NCBI GenBank assembly: GCA_907163375.1
Contig: CAJQUW010001043.1
Coordinates: 790,501-854,500 of the forward strand
Reading direction: 5' to 3'
Length of the DNA: 64,000 nt
Source of the DNA: Prostheceraeus crozeri
Taxonomy: Eukaryota; Platyhelminthes; Polycladida; Euryleptidae
The notes beneath the pieces are model-generated. The model was not told where the DNA came from. It saw nothing but the letters and a program-made list of their open reading frames with translations, and did no database searches. The position numbers were made by a program, and so were the translations under genes. Positions 1 to 12,800 of the stretch are shown in pieces. Within the stretch, counting starts at the first letter, position 1; each line of letters starts with the position of its first letter.

Positions 1-435
1 TCTGTTCACAGTTTTTATTCATATAGATTTTAGAATGGAAAATACGGTCCCTTAAAAGACAGCAGCTTAGTTGAATACACTGCTGCTGCATATATTTACA
101 AATACAATTATACCTTGTGCTACCACTATGCACATGTACAAGCAGTCATTAAAACTATGCACAGGTGGGCCGCGAGGCCTCTACTTGTGGCCCCCCATCC
201 CAACTTGGTTGCCTACCACTGGCATAGAATGATGCATTCCTGCGATTTCTAAGAATCTCCCTGGGATTCCCATAGATATTTGCTGCGGTGTACGAATGAA
301 AAAGTAGTAACACTGTCTTATCTTAGCTATGCTTGATCTCAGGTTCGAGCACATTCACAATAGCCTTCACATAGGTGTCACACTCCCATTCAGTGCAATT
401 ATTTCAAGTGTTGAACGAGAAAATGGAAAATATCC

Positions 436-572
436 TAATTTTTTCCTTATTAAGCAGATTTCATTGAATAGCCACTTAGCAAAAAAAAATACCACGATTC
501 CTGGTCATTCAAGAATCACGCAGTTGATTCCGTCGCACGATTAATCGAGCGGCATCGATTAACTGCACCCTC
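436..572. repeat. Dispersed repeat, copy 1
   Basis: The stretch from about 436 to 572 closely matches 27712-27846 in the same orientation. Both copies share a run of A after CACTTAGC, then CTGGTCATTCAAGAATCACG, then GATTCCGTCGCACGATTAAT and CGAGCG, and end in a CACCCTC/CGCCCTC box. The motif is internally palindromic (CGATTAATCG-like arms), which is typical of the end of a short non-autonomous DNA transposon, but I cannot find matched terminal repeats or a target duplication. The rest of 1-1610 shows no convincing gene; the 71-codon frame over 329-544 runs through this repeat. Confidence 0.6.
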
Positions 573-1285
573 CACATGCACAAGTGGCAACTGATTGCTT
601 TTCCTGATGCCAAGCTAGGTCAATGTATTGAGAAGTTACTTATGGGTGCAGTAAGAGTGATTAACTGATTCGTGGAATTTGAAAACATGACATTTCAATT
701 TATCTATAAAATGGCATTCTTCAGTTCCAAGTAACTTCAATTCATTCAAAAGTCATAATAATGAAGAACGGCGACTTGCAAAATACCCAATTTTTTCTGA
801 TGGTTCGGAAAATGCATTCTCAAAAATGACTAATTATATATGCCATTACTATGAAGAATTTTTATAAGTAGTATTTCCATAACATTTGAATCTCCAATAC
901 TCTATCCGATGGTCATAATGTGATTCATAGACTATTTCATGTACTTCTTAAAAAACTGTGCTCACATTGAAAGTCATCATGCAGAATGTTTCGAAAAGTG
1001 GTAAATCCAGACATCCACAGGAAATATTGTATAAAAGGGAGGAATCACGTGACAAATGCTTTCTTTAGTTTGGTGTCGCCTTTTGATGCTGTTTTTTGCC
1101 AATGACTGTCGATTGCTGAGAAACTGAAGATTAATTTTGAATAGGTGGAACCGGTAGGTCTGTTGCCGTCTATATTAGGCATATATAACATTATAAAAAA
1201 TGATATTGAAATGAAAGCCCTAATAATTCACAGCGGAAAAACAATCAGCTCCAGCGTTTCCTTAGATATCTTTTTCTCCCAAGCC

Positions 1286-1322
1286 TGAGAGAGAGAGAGA
1301 GAGAGGGAGAGAGAAGAGAGAG
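1286..1322. repeat. (GA)n microsatellite
   Basis: About 37 bp of nearly pure GA dinucleotide with small interruptions. No gene context. Confidence 0.9.
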
Positions 1323-1610
1323 TCAAAAAATTGTTGGTAATGTGATTTCCATTTTTACAAACGAGAGGATTTTTGTCTCAAGTCATATCTTCAAGCATGA
1401 TTCGATGTTCCTTGTATCTCCAGATGATGATTACAGTCACAGCTGCCTGTCAATAACATCATGTCATTAGGTGATTCATTTGAGCATACTAAATGCTAAA
1501 AGGCACCCGAAAGAGTCATCATTTTGGGTTTGTGAATTTTGGGTTCTGTGAATTTTCCTATTTTGAGATCAGCTTCTTTCTTCAATTCTAATAAGCCTTC
1601 ATAAGCTCAG

Positions 1611-2812
1611 TAGAGATGTACCTAAGCCGAGCCGAGCCGAACCGATGGCGGCTCGGTTCGGCTCGGCTTAAAATCATCTTCCCTCGGCTCGGCTCCACTT
1701 GTTCGAGCCGGTCGGAGACGCGGCTCTTCGGTTTGGCTTAAAATATATCGTTGTAAGGTGTAAGATAGATTTTTATTTAATTCTTTCTGGTAGGTTAACT
1801 AAATTTGGTAATATTTAACAAGTAGGCCTATTTAAAGTCCTAACTATTAGGATGATGATTTATAGAATTAAAAGACCTACTTCAGAGTTAGAGTTAAGGT
1901 ATACAAAAATATTTTTTAGATAATATCGAATTCGATATATTTAGATGAACTTTTGATCATACACGATATTTATGGGTAGCCCTATTCGCAAACGTAGTTA
2001 TAAAACGAGGTTTATAGCCTTACACCGGAATGGGTTTTCCCTTCATTTTAACTGATTTTGCAGCCTACCAAATGAATGAATTTATAAGTCAAAAATATCT
2101 GTTTAACAAATTTTTTGAAAAATTAATCGAATTATTTCCCGAATTTTTGTGATTTAAATTACATTATGAAAGCACAAATTTATCAAAGAATTAAAATTCA
2201 TTCATTTAGGAGACTTTATGTAGACTTTTAAGACCTTTGCCTAAACTCAATAATGGACAGTTTTGATATTCTTATGCTAAGATTGATGGACCAGAGGCTC
2301 TTTATTATTCGTCAAGGACCACCATCCTCAAATGGTAGCTTGCGCTGCAATGAATGTCTTTCTCAAAGTTTTATGATAAAACTGATGTGTAATTATATTA
2401 GCCAGATGCATCAGATCGGTAGAGAAAATGAAAGGTAGAAAACTGCGTAGGAAATTTGTAAGAACAGTAGACAAGGAAAACCATGGCCATGTTTAAATAT
2501 TGCATCAATGCAACTGGGAATCTTCATAAGACAAGATAATCATTGTAATCTCAACATATTACTAACCTTTATTATCAAGTGAAGAATTCCTTCACAATCT
2601 ATAGTTGATGATGCAACTGTAATCATATCCAGTAAATGTTCTACAATCAGCACTTGTTAAGAAACTATGTGTATGGACACTGTACATTAGGTTAAATTTT
2701 AACTTTGTTTTACCCAAAATTAAAACGGCTCGTTGGCTCGGATCAGCTCGGCTTGAATATTTCAAAATCACATCGGCTCGCGGCTCGTCAGGTCGAGCCA
2801 TGTACATCTCTA
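1611..2812. mobile_element. Non-autonomous hAT-like element (MITE-like)
   Basis: The two ends are inverted copies of TAGAGATGTAC (1611-1621 and, reversed, 2802-2812). Each end is followed inward by GC-rich tandem GGCTCG/GAGCCG runs (1625-1740 and about 2725-2800) that stand out from the AT-rich interior. The 8 bp outside each end read AAGCTCAG and TTCCTCAG, which match in 5 of 8 positions and could be a worn 8-bp target duplication of hAT type. The interior has no transposase-like reading frame; the 61-codon frame at 2253-2438 resembles nothing I know. This is probably a deletion derivative moved by another element's transposase. Confidence 0.6.
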
Positions 2813-4800
2813 TTCCTCAGTTTCTGCTGCTGACAAAATTTTAATGATGAGATGATTTGCTTAGCATATTCTTTGGAATTTGAAAACTGAGGATTAAGCT
2901 GCTCTGATACTTTGGCTTAAATTAAATAACGAATTGTACTGCTGATGCATTTTACTGGTATTTGGAGCATTTCATTTCGTAAATGAAATTCCTTTTTTGT
3001 GTACTTTGTGTGTGGGGGATGGTCGCTTATATGCTGCAATTCTGTAGTTTTAATTAGTGTTCATCATCTGTTTTAAGGCTTTGCCACACTACTTGTTTGC
3101 TATATTATTATTACTTATCCTTAGCAGTGATTATGGACCATTTACAATCGAAGCATTGTGAATTGCTTGTATTTTATAATGTATTCTCATTTTGCTCGGC
3201 TTTCCCATGCGCTTTTGATTTTCAATACACTGTTCACATCAGCTTCAAACATCAGTTTCAAATAATATACTTAGAGAACACTCGAGACAATTGAATAAAT
3301 TACTCGACCCAAAGGTAATTTATTTCATCTGAATATATAGTCTTCCATTTATTCATTAACAAATTACGAGGGAAGAATATGATGCTATCTCATGACTTCG
3401 TGTTCCGAATATCTTGAATGACGAGTTCCGATCTTGCTTTGATGTTCGCCGATTTACTAAATATAGCTCTTGGCCTCCTCATAATTTGCTTCATAATTAC
3501 TGCCTCTATACTACGCTACTGGAATTTTGCTAGATGCTTGAATATCCGGTGATCATTCGGTAACATATGAAAATAAATGGAATATGAGAGCAAATGACTA
3601 CGAAATTGAGACGTGTTTTGAAATCATCGGTTTAAAGATTTTATTAACCAATAGTTCAATTGTTTTTATATTATGTTCAAAATATGGGATGTCAGATAAC
3701 TCAAAAACGGCATCAAACCGAGATCCCATTAGGGTTGTCATTGGAAATATGTTCTATTATTTTTTAACAATTCTGTATCACGTATCTGCTAATGCTGGTA
3801 CTCCGTATAGGTAATGTCAGTCTACATGCTGCGTTGAATAATGGCGCATCTTATTAATCATGCATATAAAAATTGAAAATTCGTGTTCGTTTCATTGCAT
3901 GCCCTTCTTGAAAAAGAAGAGATAGATACTTGATGATTGTCTTGCACATCATTTATTTTGATGCATTTGCTTGCAAGTATTTGGATTAATTGAGATCAGG
4001 GCTGGGCAGTAATATTTGAATCCGACTGAGGGAATCTAAACTTAAGATTCGAGTGACAAATCCTACAATTTTTAGTAGTGAATCTGCTAATCAATTCTAG
4101 TTTTTTTAACTAGTTTTAGTTATTCGCAATCGTTCATCGCATGCATAAGCTCTCAAGGGCAATATCTATTGGATATCGTCTAGCCAACTTATGAATCGTT
4201 CTTTGATTTGTAATGAATGCTATGTTACTCTGTGTGAACGCAGCTTAAAGACGAAGAGAGCTTTGGACAAGGTTTCAATAACAAATGCATGTTCTAAACA
4301 TTTGACACACACCAAAGGCCTATTTGTTGATTAACACAATAATACAGATATGTATGCGAATAGAAAAATATAAGAAAACCGATCTTCAACTTTTGTGATC
4401 TCGAAAAGAGACTACTCGATCCCAAAATTTTTGGCACGATTAATGACCCTGATCCAATTTTTATAAAAATCGATTTTACATTTTTGGGTATATATTTTCG
4501 AATTAAATATATAGCTATTAATTATTCCTATTTTCTAGCATGAACACAAACAAGAATTTTCTAACGTGAAATGCTAGACATTTTAACTCAACATCATCAA
4601 ACCCTGAAGTCGATTTCTGAAAGATATGTATCTTAAAATTTTCAGTAGTCTAGTTGTGATTATTTTATTCATTTGGTGGAAGTAGTTCCAAATTCCAATT
4701 CGATTATCAGATTAAATAAAAGTAGTCCAATTAAAGGAGATAAATAGATAAACGTTTATTTTGTCAATAATGGAAATCATGCATTTCAATACGAAGTCAA
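2813..4800. other. Non-coding AT-rich stretch
   Basis: No gene is supported here. At 4003 the words CAGGGCTGGGCAGTAATATT look like the start of a hAT-type short element, but no matching inverted end (CCCAGCCCTG) was found nearby. The short frames at 3097-3294 and 3584-3814 have no recognisable domain or codon signal. Confidence 0.5.
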
Positions 4801-4812
4801 ATACAAAGTTTA

Positions 4813-7040
4813 GAGGAATACATCAAATAAGTAACTTTTTTGATAGCTGTCTGTTACAAAGAACGGAACATCGAGAAATGAAAGATGATGACCGACGTAA
4901 TGTCGCACAGGCCTGTAGTTTTTACAAATTTTAGAGGAAAACAAAATTCCACTTCCTGGCAGCATAGGTGGAAAAATAGAGTGATTGGAATTTTCGGGAT
5001 TTCGAAGCTGGTTGAAGAATTTCAGACTTCTTTTCTGTCGTCTGCTTTCAAGCATAGGAAACAAATTACACGTGCAAGTTACAGAGCAGATTATTCTGTG
5101 ACAACGTTTGCGCCATAGAATATACTTACTTTATGGTTTGTACATCTTCTCAAGTTTGGAGGAATTCCCTTTGTTCATTCCAAGTGGTAGAGGTGAGTTA
5201 TATTCGAGGATTGAAAGTATGTGTGCCCAATAAACCTGCATTACTTCTTTTTTTAGTTACAGCTGGCACACGTTGCAATTTCTTCAAAAGGTAGACTTTT
5301 TTAGTGAGGACTTGCATGTCCGAGTAACGTGCTGATCCTATTTTAGATTACTTTGAAAGATAACTCTAAGAAAAAAATTTTGTCTTTTGTGATTCAACAA
5401 TAGACCTTTTCTTCGCTCCACTACGAAATGTTTTCAATTTCATTTTCAATCGCAGTATTTAAAAGGGATTCATTGCGGTACGGGATAAAAAGGGAGAAAT
5501 CGTCTGCATATTTGATAATCAAGTTATCTGCTACATTTGAAGTCACTGGAGTGCTTCAAAGGTATCAAAGGTGTCCGAGGTAATGTCCTTCGAGTCACTA
5601 AGACCCCGTAGTCTCGCTATTTGTTTTCGATTGTCAAAATATTCGATCACCATTCGAGAAAATTACTTGGAAAGTGTCCACGGAGTGTAGAAAATAACTT
5701 ATCATATTGTCGGCTTAGGTCGAATGACAACATGGCAGCACCTTTGACATGAGGTAACTCAAGATTGCATGTAATGAAATCATGAGCGCATACTTGACCA
5801 TGTTGTGTTGAGGAATTCGGTTTATTCCATTGACTTGGAAGGTGGCTGGATAATTGATTTTGAGAATAGATGGGCAACAGTACCAGCCAACACCGACAAA
5901 GGCTCTATCAGCAGTCGTGGAGCTAAATTATTACTGCCTGGAGCCATTTTTGTGGTCAATGGATAGCAGCATCTCTCGAACAGTGGATACACTGGTATCA
6001 GGATTCCATACCTCGCCGTTTCCTTCTATCATTAGCTCAAGCTCATCCCGAGGAGCTTTTTCGGAGAACACTTGCGAGAGGCTTTCATAAATTTAGTGCA
6101 TCCGCGGCAGTTGATGAATTCAGGAGGCCGGCTACATTGCCCTTGGGTTGCCTACATTCTTTACCAATAACTTTCCATATTCTGGTTGTCGGCTCTCTTT
6201 CTTTTAATGTATCCATGACTTATTTGCTTTAAATATCTTGGTTATCATTTTCCTGTAATGGGAGAAAAGTGGATAATTCTTCTGTCTAGATGCGTGGTAT
6301 CGACAGTTCATCAAATATTTCAATTTTGGAGTGATCCAAGGTTTGTCGTTGGTTGTCATTTCTACGTATGCAAATCGCATTTGTTGGTACGCCTCTTCAA
6401 CATGAGTGTAGAGCATATTACACTTCATTTGCACGGGCAAAGTCGAACGATATAAATGATGCCACGGAACTGATTCCAAACTTTCTCTAAAATTGTCAAT
6501 GTGGCTTCTTCTGTAGTCGAAACTTTGACATAACTGGGTGGCATCTTTTTGAGGTTAGTGGTTGCAGGATATCCGACTGATGATCGGCATCACCAAAATT
6601 TCCACCGACTATTGGGGTATTATACACATCTTTTATTCCATGATCTTTCAGGACTTTATCAAGGATAGTAGAATTTCTTGTAGGCTGCTCGACAATTTAA
6701 ATCAAGGCAAGAGTTTCCTCAAGCGCATTCGTTGAAAACTGATTTAGATCTCCTGCCACGATTAAATGTCCATCTCCTCAATGATCGCTCAAAGCGACAT
6801 CGGCATTCATTAATCAAATCGTTTTCGGCAGACCGAGTATTTGAAGGAATGTAGAGGACTGCAAATGCAACTTGTAGGTGAGGAAGAGTAAAACAAACGC
6901 ACTCGAAGAAAGAAGGACATCTTGATACTGGTGATAAATAAAACTGAATATCATTTCTAACAAAAATACCATCACCTCTGCGTCCATCTATTCTATCGCA
7001 CCCAACAGGTGAGACATAGTTGGGGATCAAAATGTCATCG
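4813..7040 (-). pseudogene. CR1/L2-like LINE, ORF2 remnant (endonuclease + reverse transcriptase)
   Basis: Read on the minus strand, the pieces fall in the order of a non-LTR retrotransposon ORF2. At 7030-6720 is an apurinic endonuclease-like segment (RRGDGIFVRND, then a hydrophobic strand and a VLYIPSN-like turn). At 6750-6560 a GDLNQF-like strand and a D-H box appear. At 6479-6204 is the linker with PWITPKLKYLM, usual before the reverse transcriptase. At about 5510-5440 is the catalytic KYADDFSLF. At 5064-4813 is the C-terminal RRQKRSLKFFNQL segment common to CR1/L2-type elements. Several frameshifts and stops interrupt it, so it is dead. The family assignment rests on domain order and the C-terminal segment; Daphne- or Jockey-type relatives are possible. 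Confidence 0.72.
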
Positions 7041-7339
7041 TCGATGATCGGCCAGGTTTCACATAAGGAAATTATTCCTGGTTTTACTGATGAGGCAAAG
7101 ATACTTATTTCGTCGATTTTTGAGCGCAGAGACTACAAGATTAATGAAGACACCACCGAACTTGGATTTTCTTAGTAGGCCTAGTTTACCGCGTCTCAGA
7201 ATATTGATTTTTGCTTCTATAGTGCTACATGTAACTTTCAGGATACGTGGTTTATCTTTTTTGAACTTTTACAATTCTTATTATTGTATATTCTTCATCA
7301 TCACGAATCTCAAGCTCCTCGACGATTTCGGAGAAGGTT

Positions 7340-7650
7340 AGTTGATCGTGTTCTTTCCTTTCTCATAGCGATCCATCTGTCATTTCCGGGACTCCAGAAA
7401 CAGTTAGATTGCACTTCTTGCTGGCTCTCCATTCAATTTCTTCAGTGACGTGGTCGATTGCGGTAGGAGCTCTGGTGTTGCATCATGTCATTCAAGGACG
7501 AAATCTCACGTTCATGTCTTTCTGTTCATGTAGTTGACTTTCTAACACACAAACCTGATCCATAACTGATTTTATGGATTGGTGTACTTTGAGGATTTCA
7601 GACTCCAATTCCTGCCTTAGGTTAGATATTTGTAGCTCAATGTATGTCAT
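7340..7650 (-). pseudogene. LINE ORF1 remnant (coiled coil + nucleic acid-binding region)
   Basis: Directly upstream of the ORF2 remnant on the same strand. It starts at an ATG (7650) with a leucine-rich coiled-coil segment (IELQISNLRQELESEILKVH), then after a break reads IEWRASKKCNLTVSGVPE, which fits the RRxNLxxxGVPE motif of CR1/L1-type ORF1 proteins. Position and orientation make it the ORF1 of the element at 4.8-7.0 kb. It is frameshifted and not functional. Confidence 0.55.
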
Positions 7651-7759
7651 CTAACGACACATTCCCGTTACTGGCTGAGTTTGATCTTGATGTCCTCTGT
7701 GATGGAGATTACTTTCTTGAATTCATTTCATTAGTTAATGATAGTGAACAAGAGATAAA

Positions 7760-10700
7760 TGAAAACTCAAAATATGAGGAGTTCAATTAGTGTCGCACTC
7801 GGGTTAGAACCAAGTGCCGTAGACTTGTGGTCGCAGAGATTTTGTTCACAACACTACAACTTCAACGAACCGATGGTGTTAGAAGACACTTGATCCATGA
7901 ATTGAACATCTAGGTCGTTACGTTGCTGATTTCTTGATTAAGCGATCAAATTGGAAGTTTAAGCCAACACTCACAAGGGCGAACGTGACCAACAGTAAAT
8001 TCCCAATAACTTGGTAGAATCAATGTTAGGAAGTAAACCGATGAGATGAGCACATTGACGATGACGACTGGAGCACCTTGATGTAAAAATTCACTATGTA
8101 CGGAGAATATGCGCAGGCAGATTTTTCTCAGATTTTATGCATTCAGAGGGAGTATTTTTCAGTAGATTTTAAGAGGAAATGAATTCAGCAAACAACATTC
8201 CTATCCTTAGAACGTTTGAATAAAGCTAACAATTAGGATGTTACAAGCAGTGCTGAAAGCATCAAAATAATTGAGATTTTTACAAAAGTTTTTATTTTGA
8301 CATAAGTCAGATGATTTTTTATTCAAAAGACATGTAGATCGCAAAAACATGTATAAGGGGAACTTTTCGTCGAATAATATTCAATCAACTTTTATTTACA
8401 TTGCCCTTTAGTTTGCTTCATGAGGGTTCATCAGGTCTATTTTCTATTTGTTGCCAGTCATATAAAACGAATCACTACTCATTTTTAAACACCAAGACAA
8501 TGTATTCAGCAAAACATTCATAAGTCACTATATGTGTAAATTTTAAATGAATGCTGAAAACATCGAGCATTCTAAATTTCTTACCTGCAGTTCTATTGAT
8601 TCTGGTATATGAAAATTATGCAATTATTAACATCTACTAGTTGGCATGCCGCGCGGAAACCTGGCGCGATCCCAAGAAAAACATGTTGCTGTCATTTCGA
8701 GATTTTGTGTGACAGATCGAATTACCGATAGCTATTGGATTCCATAGACCATAGAAATTGATAACAATGAAACCTCTAGAATGGAATCAAGATTCATGCA
8801 ATACGCAATAGTGGCACAAAAATCGCATGCATTTTCACTTAGATACACTTGTCAGCGACTGCATCATTGGGTTAGAATTAGTCACATGTGTAATAGGCTT
8901 TTCATTGGTGATCTATGCCCCAACTTAGTTCCCCCGGCTGTACCGCAACCTTGAGTCAATTTCCAATCTGGTCAACTTCAGATAAACAATCTATTTCTAT
9001 GTCATAGACAGATAAACACCCAAACGTACTCTATGATTAACATTCTAGGAGAACAATCTAACCGACCCCTGCCATAGAACTATCTACTCATCTCACACTG
9101 AACAAATTAAGGTCGAAATGAAAACATTGCTCACTTGAATAGTCATTCACAGATGGAGATATGATCATTTAGATGACTGATGGCAATCTAATGATGCTCC
9201 TGAATTTCTCTCGGAGATGGAATTTTGCAAAGTGCAACATTTTTTCTTTTTTCAGGAGGAGTTTTGGAATGAAGGTGATCGTGAGTACATTATCTGGAGA
9301 AATGTGTGTTTAAATTGAAATCGTCAATGACTCCGATGCAGAGTGATCATTCAAATCCGTTGACGGAACTACCGCAACATAATCATCAAAGGAATAAACA
9401 GAGAAGATGATTAAATCAGTGATAACATGGAATTGTAAAATAATCTGTTTCTTGAATCTGATCTGCACTATTGTTGCTGCACACATACCAGTTGAATTCT
9501 TAAAACTTGCACACAAATCACGTGAATCTAGAATAGATAGACGTCGTCGTGATCTAAAAATGCTGCGAAAAATGATGCAATCCTAAGCGTTAATTATTGA
9601 ATTCATCACAATATTCATTAAAAGCGTTAATTTTCTCTCTTTGTAGCATGTATAGAATTTTTGAGCTCAAAAAAAATAAAAGCTAATTATAATTATCAAC
9701 AACCAAACTTGCAGAGATAAATTGACATTTTGACTGAGCGCGTTCTATTGCTTGTTATAAATGCCAGTATTGTTATAATTTGAAATTGAATTTTACTTCG
9801 CATCTAAAAATGCCTACAATATGGCTATCTATCACCATAAAATTATATGGGCCTATGACCTTCTCAGCTTGTGATAGAAGTTTAACTCAAATTCATCATG
9901 TTTACAGATTCTGATTGTAAATATAATTTGACTGTATTCCTTTCCTTATGATGTCGATGACAACGATATTGGATTACAACCTTATTCATGCATTATGCAG
10001 CCTCTCTCATGCACTATAACCTTAATTTGCAATTCAAATCATATAAAAAGGATTCTAAGATATAAAACATGGTGCATCAACTGTAGATAGCTACATAAGA
10101 AATAACATGGTACACAAATGTAATGTATTTATAGAAAGTGCTGCCATTCTCAATGTTGATTTTATTGCTAATTTTAATGAAAGAAAATAATGTTGATTTA
10201 TTTTTCGAGTCACAGATAATTTGCTTTTACTTTTCCAAAGTATATTTCGGCGATCAGCTCCTTCTCAGTCAAAATTTTTACTTTAAAATTTTAATTTCCA
10301 TTTTTGTATCTGTGATCATGCTGTCTGTTAGCCAGCGAAATGTATTGGGTAAAAATAACAACAAAATCAACATCAAAATTTTTATCTATCCACAAAGCTA
10401 GAAAAGCATGTATAAGCTTATATAGCTTATAAGCGGACAATGCACAGCTGTGGAATCTACTCGAGCCGGCGTCTCTGTAGCCTACTAATTAATAATGGCA
10501 GCTGCTCAACTTAGACCACTACACATTATTCGATTTCTCGATTTCTTATATAGGGCCTAGCATGCATTGGACCTATCGGTTCTCCGGATAAGCAAGAGTT
10601 TCCGATTGAGCGCTACGATGCAGAATTTCATCAATATTTCTCCAAATTTATCTTCTATTGAGTAATTATACAAAAGTTCGTAATTTGACAATATATTTTG

Positions 10701-11404
10701 CACGTGCATGAAAAGGGTTGAGCAGCAATACGTGTAAAAACTAATTGAAGATATGGAATAATTTTACGATGGATAGTAGCGAACACACAATGCTTGCAAA
10801 ATTCTCTTATGCTAGATAGAGTATGCGCACGGAAGCCGGCAAAGGTGTTGCAGGTATCATCTGCTCTGAAACCGGGTGTTGCAGGCGTTGTATTTGTCTT
10901 TTATACTCTTCATGCAGAAATGCTTAATAAACTGCGGTTTCACAAATTTCATAGCATTGGTGACTCTTGACTCCAAGCTGATTCAAGGTTCATGCTCATC
11001 GACTGACCAAGCTTTACGTTCGCACGATGACCTACAGTGTACGTGGTGTCGCAATTTGTCGTTCTGGCCACCCATGGACATAATAAAGCTATGCCTAAAG
11101 TTTGTAAATGGTGTACAGAAATCGCCTTGAAGGTCTATAGGTTTTCTCTCACAATTGACAAACAAAGTGTGATAACAATACAGACGTTTTCAGCATGTTC
11201 TGAGCATACGATTCCTGAAACTCCATTTGAGATCGAAAACGGCTTAAAACTAAATAAAATGTGTAAGTAAATAATTATCCATGGATTAGTAATTAATCAG
11301 CATCGACGTGCCGTCACTGTCGTCAAGCCAACTCATTACGAAGAACCAAACTCATAAGCTACAATCAGAATCCTCGAGCAAAATGCCGTGAATTCAGCAA
11401 TAAG
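7760..11404. other. Non-coding AT-rich stretch
   Basis: No exon, RNA gene or matched transposon ends could be supported. Frames at 10138-10401 (hydrophobic, 87 codons) and 10876-11270 (overlapping on both strands) lack known motifs and look like chance frames. Confidence 0.45.
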
Positions 11405-12323
11405 TACATTGTAAATCGCTCGATACCATTCACATACGAAGGATGCTTACAAAGACATTTTTGGTATATTTTTGCATCTCTTTGTATGCTTTTCGTATGA
11501 TTTAAGGCCATTTGTCAATAAAGATTGCTCTAAGGTTGCATGGCACTTACTACTGTTTTGCAAGTAGCAAGATAATGACATTTAAGAGTCAAACTTACAA
11601 TGCTGAATTCGATTTTAATACACGAAAGTATAAGGCATTTCATAAATAATCAATAAGTATACAACCATCAACGTTTATGCATTATGTAATTTTGAAATCA
11701 GGAATATTATCAATCCGAAATGAAAACACATTATAATTGGTGATAGCAAATATAGTTATGTTTGAGATATATTAGTTAAGATGGTGACTCGAAAGTTATT
11801 GTTTTATTGAAATGATGTTTATCAATTTAGTTCATGGAGTTAAGCTAAGTATGAATCTGTGAATGTTATTAGACAAGTAGCAGCGATGACATGCGACATT
11901 AATTTCGCAGTAAATCGAGTGTAGATCACACTCTTTTAGATTACCACGTTATTCATAAGAGTGTACATGACTGATGTTACCGACAGAAGTTATTTGAAAG
12001 TAGTATGATATATATATATATAATGTTTTTGCTAGATGACTTAAAACTTTACATACAAAAGGCATACGAATGAGGACGAATTTGCACAGGGTCTCGTATG
12101 TAAAACATAACAACAACTCGTATTTCAATGTAAAACATCCAATCACAGATAGAATGGTATCGCTACATACCAATCACATACGAAAGTAAGTGACCCTTCG
12201 CATGAAAAACATACCAGATCTCTGTAATCGTGCGAGAATCTCGTATCAAATGCTAGTTTCAAATTGTATTTGAATGTGGTATATGCTTGTATGTGATTTT
12301 CGTATCCAGCGATTTACAGTGTA
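11405..12323. mobile_element. Non-autonomous element with 22-bp inverted ends
   Basis: The left end (11405-11426, TACATTGTAAATCGCTCGATAC) matches the reversed right end (12302-12323) at 20 of 22 positions. Inside, the phrase ACATACGAA recurs near both ends (11433 and about 12175), a pattern of subterminal repeats. The element begins and ends with TA, which would fit a TA target duplication of the Tc1/mariner type. It is 919 bp with no transposase; the antisense frame at 11949-12173 has no known motif. Confidence 0.6.
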
Positions 12324-12689
12324 GGTTTATTACCTGAACCGATTTACGTGCTTCCAAATAGTTGTGTCCTTGAACATAATTCCCTACAAAAAGGAAAGCA
12401 ACAAAAATAAGTAAAATCTCCTCATGCGTTGTAACGGTTATTCCAAATACTGAAACGGCTTGAACAGCGCCAACTTTCACCAATATGATCTGTCAGCCGC
12501 TTTCAATTAACAGTTTTAACAGTTTAAATTTCAAGAAATGGTTCGCAATGTTTGTGTCAAGAATTATATTTATTTTTATTATATTATTTTTATTTTTACA
12601 TGTTCCTACAATGTTGCATTTCAATTTTAACTGACTGACGACTAGATTAATTCTAGAATAAATGTCGTCAATCGTCGACATGGGCATAA

Positions 12690-12800
12690 TTAGAATAACC
12701 GGTCGACCGTCCTAATTAGTGGTCGGCCGGTCTTCAAGAATTTTAATCAGGACCGGGCCGGCGACCAGTGTCGCTAAACCGGCCGGTTCCAACCCTAACA
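12690..12800. repeat. GC-rich CCGGCCGG repeat block
   Basis: A compact block of CCGGTCGACC, GGTCGGCCGGTC and CCGGCCGGTTCC words ends in GGTTCCAACCCTAAC. It looks like one end of a hAT-type element, whose ends often carry TTGGAACCGGCC-like words, but the partner end was not found. Confidence 0.35.

Noticed and set aside
335-355. GGTTCGAGC as a tRNA B box
   Set aside because: No A box or acceptor stem at a suitable distance; the same holds for GGTTCGAGG at 55751.
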